From contig WLQO01000021.1 in the NCBI GenBank assembly GCA_009698295.1, positions 1 to 12,622 of the forward strand: a stretch of 12,622 bases of DNA, read 5' to 3'. This document shows, piece after piece, positions 6,424 to 12,622 of this stretch (the first letter of the stretch is position 1; each line of letters starts with the position of its first letter). This DNA is from Actinomycetota bacterium. GTDB lineage: Bacteria; Actinomycetota; Actinomycetes; Nanopelagicales; Nanopelagicaceae. The position numbers were made by a program, and so were the translations under genes. Under the pieces are notes generated by a model. That model searched no databases and was not told the origin of the DNA. It saw only the letters and a list, made by a program, of their open reading frames with translations.

Positions 6424-6975
6424 GTGGATCTAGCTGCTGTCGGCACAGATGTTGAACGCGTAATTGTTACTGAAGAGCAATTGCAATCAAAAGTTGCTGA
6501 ACTCGCTGCGCGCGTTGATGCTGATTACAAAGATCGTGACTTACTTCTTGTCGGTGTTTTAAAAGGCGCGATTATGGCGATGGCTGATCTAACTCGTGCA
6601 ATGCAACGCCATATTGATATGGATTGGATGGCAGTTTCTTCTTACGGTTCTGGAACTAAATCAAGCGGCGTGGTTCGCATCCTTAAAGATTTAGATCGAG
6701 ATATCACAGGGCGAAATATTTTAATTGTGGAAGATATTGTTGATTCTGGTTTAACTCTCTCTTGGTTGCGCGCCAACTTAATGTCACGTGGCGCAGCATC
6801 AGTAGAAATCCTCGCAATTTTACGTAAACCAGAAGCAGCAAAAGTTGAAGTCGAATGTAAATACGTTGGCTTTGATATCCCACCTGATTTCGTTGTTGGT
6901 TATGGTTTAGATTTTAACGAGAAGTACCGCAACCTCTCATTCGTCGGTGTGCTGGCTAAGCACATGTACTCATAA
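6424..6975 (+). CDS. hpt: Hypoxanthine phosphoribosyltransferase
   Basis: This cytoplasmic purine-salvage enzyme transfers ribose-5-phosphate from PRPP to hypoxanthine (and usually guanine), giving IMP and GMP. The 183-residue product has the usual length. It shows LKG at 46-48, the flexible-loop SYGSGTKSSG at 73-82, the PRPP motif ILIVEDIVDSGLTL at 99-112 with E103, D104 and likely catalytic base D107, and the purine-binding end PDFVVGYGLDFNEKYRNL at 154-171. It starts at GTG 6424, supported by AAGGAG with a 7-nt spacer, one of the best ribosome binding sites in the window. It lies between tilS and ftsH in the classic order. Confidence 0.95.
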   Translation: MDLAAVGTDVERVIVTEEQLQSKVAELAARVDADYKDRDLLLVGVLKGAIMAMADLTRAMQRHIDMDWMAVSSYGSGTKSSGVVRILKDLDRDITGRNILIVEDIVDSGLTLSWLRANLMSRGAASVEILAILRKPEAAKVEVECKYVGFDIPPDFVVGYGLDFNEKYRNLSFVGVLAKHMYS

Positions 6976-6991
6976 GGATCGCGGCTAAAAT

Positions 6992-9049
6992 ATGGAGAAG
7001 AAGAACCCTTTGAAAAAGAAAGCAACTAACAAATCTGTAAAGAGCAAAAAGCCTGCCAAGAAAGTTCCAACAACGCGCGCTGGCCGCATCGTACGAGGCC
7101 CACTTTTCTGGATAGTAGTTGCGATTCTTGGAGTTTCGATTTTTGGGCAAATTACCAGCGTTGGTAATCGTTACACCGAGATTCGCACCTCACAAGCCCT
7201 AGATGCGATTGCTCAATCAAAAGTTGAATCTGCTCTGGTAATCGATAAATCTCAGAAACTGCAGTTAATTCTCAAGCCAGGCAATTTAATCAATGGTGCA
7301 AGCAAAGTTGAGGCGGCTTATGTAATCCGCCAAGAGCCGACGATTGTTGATGCTCTAACTGGAAATCCACCATCAAAAGGCTGGAACGTTAGCGTTCCGA
7401 CTCAATCACTATTTGTCTCATTCTTATTTTCAATTGCCCCAATCCTTTTAATTGGCTTCTTATTCTTCTTCTTAATGAGCAATGCTCAAGGCGGAAATAA
7501 AGTATTTTCCTTTGGAAAATCGCGGGCGAAGTTACAAGATAACGATGTTCCGCAAAACACCTTTGCCGATGTTGCTGGCGCTGACGAAGCGATCGCCGAG
7601 CTGGAAGAAATTAAAGATTTTCTGGCGAACCCGCCTAAGTACGCGCTACTCGGAGCCAAGATCCCTAAGGGAGTTCTTTTATATGGCCCTCCCGGAACAG
7701 GTAAAACTTTATTGGCGCGCGCAGTTGCTGGAGAAGCGAAAGTTCCTTTCTATTCCATTTCTGGTTCTGACTTTGTAGAAATGTTTGTTGGAGTTGGTGC
7801 AGCGCGAGTTCGTGATTTATTTGCACAAGCAAAAGCAAATGCTCCAGCAATCGTCTTTGTTGATGAAATTGATGCGGTCGGACGTCAACGTGGCGCTGGC
7901 ATGGGTGGCGGACACGATGAACGTGAGCAGACCCTCAACCAATTATTAGTCGAGATGGATGGATTCGAAACCGGTGGGCAAGTAATTCTTATCGCCGCTA
8001 CCAACCGTCCAGATGTATTAGACCCTGCACTTTTGCGTCCAGGTAGATTCGATCGCCAAATTGCGGTAGATCGCCCAGATCTAAAGGGTCGCGAAGAAAT
8101 TCTAAAAGTTCATGCAAAGACAAAGCCGTTAGCCGATGAAGTTGAACTATTGAATTATGCGCGTCGTACACCTGGGTTTACCGGCGCAGATTTAGCAAAT
8201 GTATTAAATGAGGCAGCACTTTTAGCAGCTCGTGAAGAGAAGAAAGTTATCTCTAACTCGCAAATTGACGAGGCGATTGATCGTGTAATGGCTGGTCCAC
8301 AACGTAAATCACGGATCATGTCTGATGAAGAACGTCGCGTAACCGCTTATCACGAAGCAGGACATGCGCTCGTTGCACATGCACTTCCACATACAGATCC
8401 AGTACATAAGATCACGATCATGCCGCGTGGTCGGGCACTTGGTTACACAATGGTTCTACCTGATGATGACAAGTACTCAACGACTCGCAATCAATTGTTA
8501 GATCAGTTGGCATATTCACTCGGTGGACGTGCTGCAGAAGAGTTAATCTTCCACGATCCATCAACTGGCGCTTCAAATGATATTGAAAAGGCAACGGCGC
8601 TAGCTCGCGCAATGGTTACCCAATATGGAATGACCGAAGCAATCGGCGCAATCAAGTTGGGCACAGATGCCTCCGAACCATTTATGGGGCGCGATTATGG
8701 ACATCAACGCGATTATTCTGAAAGCGTTGCCGCCACAGTTGATGCTGAAATCCGTAATCTGATTGAAAATGCTCATCAAGAAGCATTCGATATCTTGGTA
8801 GAAAATCGCACAACGTTGGATGCAATGGTTCTGCAATTACTTGAGAAAGAAACGCTCAATAAAGAAGAAATATCAGCGATTTTTGCCAAGGTAAATTCTT
8901 GGCCACGACGTCCCTCATGGACTGGTTCATCAACACGTATTCCCTCACAACAACCACCTGTCGCCGTACCTGAGCGAGCAGTTGTTGCACCGGTTGTTGA
9001 GAAGAAACCAACGCGCGTTAAGAAGAGTACAAATAAGGAAAATTCTTAA
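6992..9049 (+). CDS. ftsH: ATP-dependent zinc metalloprotease FtsH
   Basis: FtsH is a hexameric membrane AAA+ protease that extracts and degrades damaged membrane proteins and short-lived regulators. The 685-residue product has a Lys-rich cytoplasmic start (2-24), TM1 at about 38-53, an extracytoplasmic segment, and TM2 at about 139-162. The AAA domain follows, with Walker A GPPGTGKT (232-239), pore loop MFVG (264-267), Walker B IVFVDEID (287-294) and the SRH region ATNRPDVLDPALLRPGRFDR (336-355). The zinc protease domain has HEAGH (454-458) and the likely third ligand D530 (SNDIEKA). A Pro/Val/Lys-rich, probably disordered tail covers 637-685. It starts at ATG 6992, 16 nt after hpt. The nearest purine-rich site (AAGGA, 6974-6978) is rather far, at 13 nt. 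folE follows after 2 nt. Confidence 0.97.
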   Translation: MEKKNPLKKKATNKSVKSKKPAKKVPTTRAGRIVRGPLFWIVVAILGVSIFGQITSVGNRYTEIRTSQALDAIAQSKVESALVIDKSQKLQLILKPGNLINGASKVEAAYVIRQEPTIVDALTGNPPSKGWNVSVPTQSLFVSFLFSIAPILLIGFLFFFLMSNAQGGNKVFSFGKSRAKLQDNDVPQNTFADVAGADEAIAELEEIKDFLANPPKYALLGAKIPKGVLLYGPPGTGKTLLARAVAGEAKVPFYSISGSDFVEMFVGVGAARVRDLFAQAKANAPAIVFVDEIDAVGRQRGAGMGGGHDEREQTLNQLLVEMDGFETGGQVILIAATNRPDVLDPALLRPGRFDRQIAVDRPDLKGREEILKVHAKTKPLADEVELLNYARRTPGFTGADLANVLNEAALLAAREEKKVISNSQIDEAIDRVMAGPQRKSRIMSDEERRVTAYHEAGHALVAHALPHTDPVHKITIMPRGRALGYTMVLPDDDKYSTTRNQLLDQLAYSLGGRAAEELIFHDPSTGASNDIEKATALARAMVTQYGMTEAIGAIKLGTDASEPFMGRDYGHQRDYSESVAATVDAEIRNLIENAHQEAFDILVENRTTLDAMVLQLLEKETLNKEEISAIFAKVNSWPRRPSWTGSSTRIPSQQPPVAVPERAVVAPVVEKKPTRVKKSTNKENS

Positions 9050-9051
9050 TA

Positions 9052-9663
9052 GTGAATGAAGTAAATCCAATTTCAATGGGACCTGATGCGGGGCGTGCGC
9101 TTCATCCTTTTGATGAGGCACGTGCCGCTGCAGCTGTACGTGAGTTACTTCTGGCGCTCGGCGAAGATCCAGATCGTGAAGGCTTGCAAGAAACGCCTGC
9201 GCGTGTGGCTCGAGCATTTAAAGAGAATTTTGAAGGACTCTGGAAATCTCCGGAAGAAGTTCTTACGACAACATTTGATATCGGCCATGAAGAGTTAGTA
9301 ATCATTCGTGATATCGAAGTCTTTTCACACTGCGAGCATCACCTAACTCCATTTCATGGCGTTGCGCACGTTGGTTATATCCCTCGCGGAAAAATCACAG
9401 GGTTATCTAAAGTTGCCCGTTTAGTTGATCTCTTTGCGCGTCGTCCACAAGTACAAGAGCGATTAACAACTCAAATTGCTGACGCAATGGTGAAAATTCT
9501 TGATCCCATGGGTGTGATAGTAATTATTGATTGTGAGCACTTGTGTATGTCGATGCGAGGAGTGCGCAAATCTCAAGCTCGAACAACTACAAGTGCGGTC
9601 CGTGGTGTCTTGCGCGATCCCGCCACACGTGCAGAAGCAATCAGCCTAATTACCAAAGGCTAA
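9052..9663 (+). CDS. folE: GTP cyclohydrolase I (type IA)
   Basis: FolE converts GTP to 7,8-dihydroneopterin triphosphate plus formate, the first step of folate synthesis. The 203-residue product matches the family length. The active site is visible: SHCEHHL (92-98), giving the zinc ligands C94 and H97 and catalytic H96, and CEHLCMSMRGV (161-171) giving the third zinc ligand C165. GKITGLSKVARLVDLFARRPQVQERLT (113-139) is the usual core helix region. The start is GTG 9052, with AAGGAA about 11 nt upstream inside the end of ftsH. A nearby ATG at 9056 is out of frame. It is the first gene of the folate block, 2 nt after ftsH. Confidence 0.97.
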   Translation: MNEVNPISMGPDAGRALHPFDEARAAAAVRELLLALGEDPDREGLQETPARVARAFKENFEGLWKSPEEVLTTTFDIGHEELVIIRDIEVFSHCEHHLTPFHGVAHVGYIPRGKITGLSKVARLVDLFARRPQVQERLTTQIADAMVKILDPMGVIVIIDCEHLCMSMRGVRKSQARTTTSAVRGVLRDPATRAEAISLITKG

Positions 9664-9666
9664 AAA

Positions 9667-10443
9667 ATGTCTGGCACTCAGATGAAGATAATGGGTATTT
9701 TAAATGTAACTCCAGATTCATTTGCTGATGGTGGAAGACATGACACTTACGAAAAAGCGGTAGCGCGCGGATTAGAAATGATTTCTGAAGGCGTTGACAT
9801 TATTGATATTGGCGGAGAATCCACTCGCCCCGGTGCCACACGAGTGTCTGCCGCTGAAGAACAAGCCAGAGTAATTCCAGTAATTGAAAAATTAGCGCAA
9901 TCAGGTGTTCCAATCAGTATCGACACAATGCGCGCTCAGACCGCAGAATTGGCAATTACTGCCGGAGCAAGCATTGTTAATGACGTTAGCGGTGGGCTGG
10001 CAGATGATCTAATGCATGAAACTGTCGCCGAAATGGGTTGTCCCTACATACTGATGCATTGGCGCGGCCATTCAAAAGATATGAATAACCGCGCTCTTTA
10101 CGACGATGTGGTTAAAGAAGTAATCGCTGAGCTCAGTATTCAAATCGAAGCTGCGCTGCGAAGTGGCATTGCCAAAAATAATTTAATAATTGATCCAGGA
10201 CTAGGTTTTGCCAAGGATGCCCCACACAACTGGGAAATTTTAGATCGGCTAGAAGAGATTATCGAATTGGGTTATCCGGTATTGATTGGTGCATCACGTA
10301 AGCGCTTTCTTGGGGGTGAAACTCCTGATGAGCGAGAGACTGCAACTATCGAGCTTACTAAATCACTCCTTGCTAAAAATATATGGGGAGTTAGAGTTCA
10401 TAGCGTGAGCCCGCATAAGAATTTGGTATTGGCTAATGGCTGA
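9667..10443 (+). CDS. folP: Dihydropteroate synthase
   Basis: FolP condenses 6-hydroxymethyl-dihydropterin diphosphate with p-aminobenzoate to give dihydropteroate, and is the target of sulfonamides. The 258-residue TIM-barrel protein has all family blocks: GILNVTPDSF (10-19), DIGGESTRPG (47-56), ISIDT (83-87), NDVSG (105-109), LMHWRGHS (129-136), IDPGLGF (175-181) and GASRKRFLG (208-216), then WGVRVH (240-245). The end is slightly short: after RVH it reads SVSPHKNLVLANG where RVHDV and a longer final helix are usual. A ribosome binding site AAAGG (9655-9659) lies 7 nt before ATG 9667. The 3' end overlaps folB by 8 nt. Confidence 0.96.
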   Translation: MSGTQMKIMGILNVTPDSFADGGRHDTYEKAVARGLEMISEGVDIIDIGGESTRPGATRVSAAEEQARVIPVIEKLAQSGVPISIDTMRAQTAELAITAGASIVNDVSGGLADDLMHETVAEMGCPYILMHWRGHSKDMNNRALYDDVVKEVIAELSIQIEAALRSGIAKNNLIIDPGLGFAKDAPHNWEILDRLEEIIELGYPVLIGASRKRFLGGETPDERETATIELTKSLLAKNIWGVRVHSVSPHKNLVLANG

Positions 10444-10792
10444 TTTAATCGAGATTAAAGGAATTAAAGCATTTGGCTACCACGGAGTTTTTGAATCAGA
10501 AAATATCGCTGGACAAGATTTTTATGTTGATATTTTTATGGAATTGGATTTAACGCGTGCGAGTGTTACAGATGATGTAAATGACACCGTCAATTATGCA
10601 GAAATAACCGATTTAGTTGTTGAAGAAATTACGGGTGAACGAGTCTCGCTTATCGAAAAACTCGCAGCGCGAATTGCTGACCGTATTACAGCCGCTTACC
10701 CACAAATTGCGCAAGTTTCCATAACTGTTCATAAACCACAAGCGCCCGTGAGCGCCCAAGTTAAAGATATATCGGTAACGATTAAGCGATGA
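10436..10792 (+). CDS. folB: Dihydroneopterin aldolase
   Basis: FolB cleaves 7,8-dihydroneopterin to 6-hydroxymethyl-dihydropterin and glycolaldehyde. The 118-residue product has the family length and its key residues fall at the positions known from the S. aureus enzyme: E22 in GYHGVFESE, Y54 in NYAEI, E74 in LIEKLA (pterin anchor) and K100 in VHKPQAP (catalytic lysine). The ATG at 10436 lies within the last codons of folP, 8 nt of overlap. Its own stop overlaps the folK start (ATGA), so translation of the three genes is probably coupled. Confidence 0.95.
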   Translation: MADLIEIKGIKAFGYHGVFESENIAGQDFYVDIFMELDLTRASVTDDVNDTVNYAEITDLVVEEITGERVSLIEKLAARIADRITAAYPQIAQVSITVHKPQAPVSAQVKDISVTIKR

Positions 10793-11235
10793 GAGCGGTA
10801 ATCGCGCTAGGTGCCAACATTGGAAATCCTAAAGAGCAAATGGATTTAGCCGTTGCGATGTTGAGAGAAGCAACTGATTTTCAATTGGTTTCAGAGTATT
10901 TCTCCACCAAGCCAATTAGCGATATTCCACAACCAGATTACCTAAATGCGGTGTGCATCGTAGAAAGTGATTTACCAGCCTTAGATTTGTTAGCTCTTTT
11001 ACACGGAATTGAAAAAACTCTAGGGCGAGAGCGAAATGAAAAATGGGGACCCCGCACAATTGATTTAGATCTAATCCAATATGGATCGCTACTTAGCTCG
11101 GCTGATGAGTTACAACTGCCGCATCCGCGCGCACATGAGCGTCGTTTTGTGATTGAACCTTGGCATTCGATTGAGCCAGATGCGATCTTATTGACCCATG
11201 GCAAAATTTCAGAGATTTTGGTGCAATTGCTATAA
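10789..11235 (+). CDS. folK: HPPK (hydroxymethyl-dihydropterin pyrophosphokinase)
   Basis: FolK transfers pyrophosphate from ATP to 6-hydroxymethyl-dihydropterin, making the FolP substrate. The 148-residue product shows ALGANIG (6-12), PDYLNAV (49-55), LHGIEKTLGRERNEKWGPRTIDLDLI (71-96) with the two magnesium-binding aspartates D92 and D94, and LPHPRAHERRFV (110-121). It is a free-standing enzyme, not fused to FolB as in some bacteria. It starts at ATG 10789 in an ATGA overlap with folB. The stop at 11233-11235 lies inside an inverted repeat that precedes panC. Confidence 0.96.
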   Translation: MRAVIALGANIGNPKEQMDLAVAMLREATDFQLVSEYFSTKPISDIPQPDYLNAVCIVESDLPALDLLALLHGIEKTLGRERNEKWGPRTIDLDLIQYGSLLSSADELQLPHPRAHERRFVIEPWHSIEPDAILLTHGKISEILVQLL

Positions 11236-11246
11236 GGCTCTAAACT
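11218..11246 (+). promoter_or_regulatory. Candidate promoter for panC-nadB
   Basis: TTGGTG (11218-11223) and TAAACT (11241-11246) are 17 nt apart and fit -35 and -10 boxes. Transcription would start near 11253, leaving a leader of about 37 nt with GGAG at 11280-11283, 6 nt before the panC ATG. The -35 box is in the last codons of folK. This is the only place in the folate-panC block with room for a separate promoter. Confidence 0.45.
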
Positions 11247-11252
11247 TATAGC
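11229..11252. repeat. 8+8 bp perfect inverted repeat over the folK stop and panC promoter
   Basis: GCTATAAG (11229-11236) and CTTATAGC (11245-11252) are exact reverse complements separated by 8 nt. The left arm contains the folK TAA stop and the right arm overlaps the candidate panC -10 box. It could be a DNA operator for a dimeric regulator or an RNA hairpin ending the folate transcript. No U-run follows and the arms are A/T-rich, so a strong intrinsic terminator is unlikely. Confidence 0.6.
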
Positions 11253-11289
11253 CATCACCGCCCGGTACCTGAAAGGACTGGAGCCAGAT

Positions 11290-12111
11290 ATGAAGATCGT
11301 TACCAGCGCAGCTGAATTGGCTGACGGCTGCACTTTTATTCCCACAATGGGGGCTCTGCATGCTGGCCATGCCTCACTCTTTCAAATGGCAAAAGCGAAG
11401 AGCGATTTTGTAGTTGCAAGTATCTTTGTTAATCCGCTGCAGTTTGAAAATAATAATGATTTAGAACTTTATCCGCGCACACCAGATCGTGATATTGAGT
11501 TAGCAAGCAGTGCAGGTGTAACGCATCTTTGGTTACCTCAAGAGAGCGAAATTTACCCCGCTAACTTTCTGAAGAAGAGCGCAGGTTCAATCGGTGAGAT
11601 ATTTGAAGGCGCCAATCGCATAGGTCACTTCGACGGTGTCGTCACTGTCGTATCCCGTCTATTTGATTTGCTCCGTCCGGCACATGCAATATTTGGCGAA
11701 AAAGATTTTCAACAATTATTTTTAATAAAAACTTTAGCTAGAGAAGGCTATAAAGATATTGAAATACTTGCCGCACCAACCATGCGCGAAAGTGATGGCC
11801 TGGCTCTTTCTTCTAGAAATATCAGATTAAACGAAAGTGAGCGTAAAGCGGCTACGGTGATATATCGGGCTTTATTGGCGGCAAGGAATAATTCAAAAAT
11901 CGAAGCAGCACGAGCAGCAATGCAAGAGATTTGCTCGATGGAGCCACTCTTTAAATTGGACTATGCCGAGATCATCGATGAAGATAACTTTGCGACTGCT
12001 ACAGATTCCACCCCAAATCAGCGTGCAATTATCGCGGGCTGGCTTAATGGGGTCCGTTTGATCGACAATATGCAGATGAAACCATCCACCGTTAATACAG
12101 GTGCGCGATGA
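11290..12111 (+). CDS. panC: Pantothenate synthetase
   Basis: PanC joins pantoate and beta-alanine using ATP, via pantoyl-adenylate, to give pantothenate for coenzyme A. The 273-residue product has PTMGALHAGH (18-27, the HxGH nucleotide-binding histidines H24 and H27), FVNPLQF (46-52), GEKDFQQ (136-142) and RESDGLALSSRN (166-177), ending with RLIDNMQM and a short tail. Two points are unusual. The usual helix between the first strand and PTMG is about ten residues shorter, and RIGHF (110-114) stands where RPGHF is common. ATG 11290 has GGAG 6 nt upstream. The stop overlaps nadB (ATGA). PanD, which supplies beta-alanine, is not in the window. Confidence 0.95.
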   Translation: MKIVTSAAELADGCTFIPTMGALHAGHASLFQMAKAKSDFVVASIFVNPLQFENNNDLELYPRTPDRDIELASSAGVTHLWLPQESEIYPANFLKKSAGSIGEIFEGANRIGHFDGVVTVVSRLFDLLRPAHAIFGEKDFQQLFLIKTLAREGYKDIEILAAPTMRESDGLALSSRNIRLNESERKAATVIYRALLAARNNSKIEAARAAMQEICSMEPLFKLDYAEIIDEDNFATATDSTPNQRAIIAGWLNGVRLIDNMQMKPSTVNTGAR

Positions 12112-12622
12112 AGTTACTCGCGCCCGAACCAGGGTGGACAGCAATTGCCGATGTAATCGTGGTTGGTTCTGGAATTGCCGGATTAACTACTGCACTGCAA
12201 GCGCGCACCTTTGGTCTTTCAGTATTAATTGTTACAAAATCAAAAGTTGATGAAGGCTCAACTAAATGGGCACAGGGCGGAATTGCCGCAGCACTTGGTC
12301 CAGGTGATACTCCAGATCAACATTTAAAAGATACTTTGGTGGCAGGTGCTGATCTTTGTGATGTGGAAGCTGTTCGAGTTCTAGTCACCGAAGGACCTGA
12401 AGCGGTACGTAAATTAATAGAACGTGGCGCAAAATTTGATACCGAAGATTCGGGTGAAATCTCGCTGACTCGAGAAGGTGGACATTTACGTAACCGCATT
12501 CTGCATGCCGGGGGAGATGCCACCGGGGCAGAAGTTTCTCGCGCACTTCTGGCTGCCGTACATGACGATCCGGAAATTGAAGTTGTCGAAGATGCACTTG
12601 TATTAGATGCCCTTAAAGATGC
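12108..12622 (+). CDS. nadB: L-aspartate oxidase, N-terminal part (runs off the right edge)
   Basis: NadB is the FAD-dependent enzyme that oxidises L-aspartate to iminoaspartate, the first step of de novo NAD synthesis, working with NadA and NadC. The 171 visible residues show the dinucleotide-binding motif VVGSGIAGL (18-26), the flavin/substrate segment STKWAQGGIAAAL (51-63), and REGGHLRNRILHAGGDATG (122-140), which matches the conserved REGGH...RI.HA.GDATG block of NadB. This block separates it from succinate dehydrogenase and fumarate reductase flavoproteins. The N-terminus has a short extra stretch before the FAD motif. The start is ATG 12108 in an ATGA overlap with panC, so co-translation is likely. 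The gene is open to the window end. Confidence 0.93.
   Translation, partial: MKLLAPEPGWTAIADVIVVGSGIAGLTTALQARTFGLSVLIVTKSKVDEGSTKWAQGGIAAALGPGDTPDQHLKDTLVAGADLCDVEAVRVLVTEGPEAVRKLIERGAKFDTEDSGEISLTREGGHLRNRILHAGGDATGAEVSRALLAAVHDDPEIEVVEDALVLDALKD

Noticed and set aside
6986..6991. TAAAAT just before the ftsH ATG as a promoter
   Set aside because: The expected transcription start would fall inside the gene, after the ATG, and no -35 box is present. ftsH more likely shares the hpt transcript.
1..12622. tRNA genes, CRISPR arrays, insertion sequences, phage or defence genes
   Set aside because: Nothing with these features was seen. The window is continuous housekeeping coding sequence with short gaps.

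Overview
The window looks like chromosomal core sequence from a small-genome, low-GC actinobacterium, probably of the freshwater acI type (Planktophila/Nanopelagicus-like). This placement is an inference. It rests on the actinobacterial gene order tilS-hpt-ftsH-folE-folP-folB-folK-panC, on GTG starts and TANNNT -10 boxes placed directly before start codons, on very tight packing (overlaps or gaps of a few bases), and on a base composition that by eye is well below that of typical Streptomyces or Mycobacterium. No GC value was computed. There are no RNA genes, insertion sequences, CRISPR arrays or prophage genes, and no stretch above 100 bases lacks a gene.

Left part (1-4136). A minus-strand gene for a membrane-anchored protein runs off the left edge. 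It is divergent from ctaB (heme O synthase). ctaB converges on, and overlaps by 19 bp, the minus-strand metZ gene (O-acylhomoserine sulfhydrylase). metZ is divergent from a two-gene ABC exporter operon, an ATPase followed by an ABC-2 permease, and the two start codons are separated by only 37 bp. In that gap the two likely -10 boxes are interlocked, and both transcripts appear leaderless.

Middle part (4209-9049). A secreted NlpC/P60 peptidoglycan hydrolase with a long coiled-coil N-terminus is followed by tilS (tRNA-Ile lysidine synthetase), hpt (hypoxanthine phosphoribosyltransferase) and ftsH (membrane AAA+ protease), all on the plus strand.

Right part (9052-12622). Next comes a folate block: folE, folP, folB and folK, with gaps of 2-3 nt or overlaps of 4-8 nt. 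These encode GTP cyclohydrolase I, dihydropteroate synthase, dihydroneopterin aldolase and HPPK, so most of the pterin branch is here, feeding tetrahydrofolate. A 54-bp gap with a candidate promoter and an 8+8 bp inverted repeat precedes panC (pantothenate synthetase). panC overlaps nadB (L-aspartate oxidase), which runs off the right edge. The window is therefore mostly cofactor metabolism (heme, folate, pantothenate/CoA, NAD) plus methionine synthesis and envelope functions.

I found no convincing undescribed system. The points most worth a second look are regulatory: the consistent leaderless promoter pattern at transcription-unit heads, the interlocked metZ/ABC promoter, and the palindrome at the panC promoter. 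A possible functional link between the non-FtsEX ABC pair and the coiled-coil hydrolase also merits a check.
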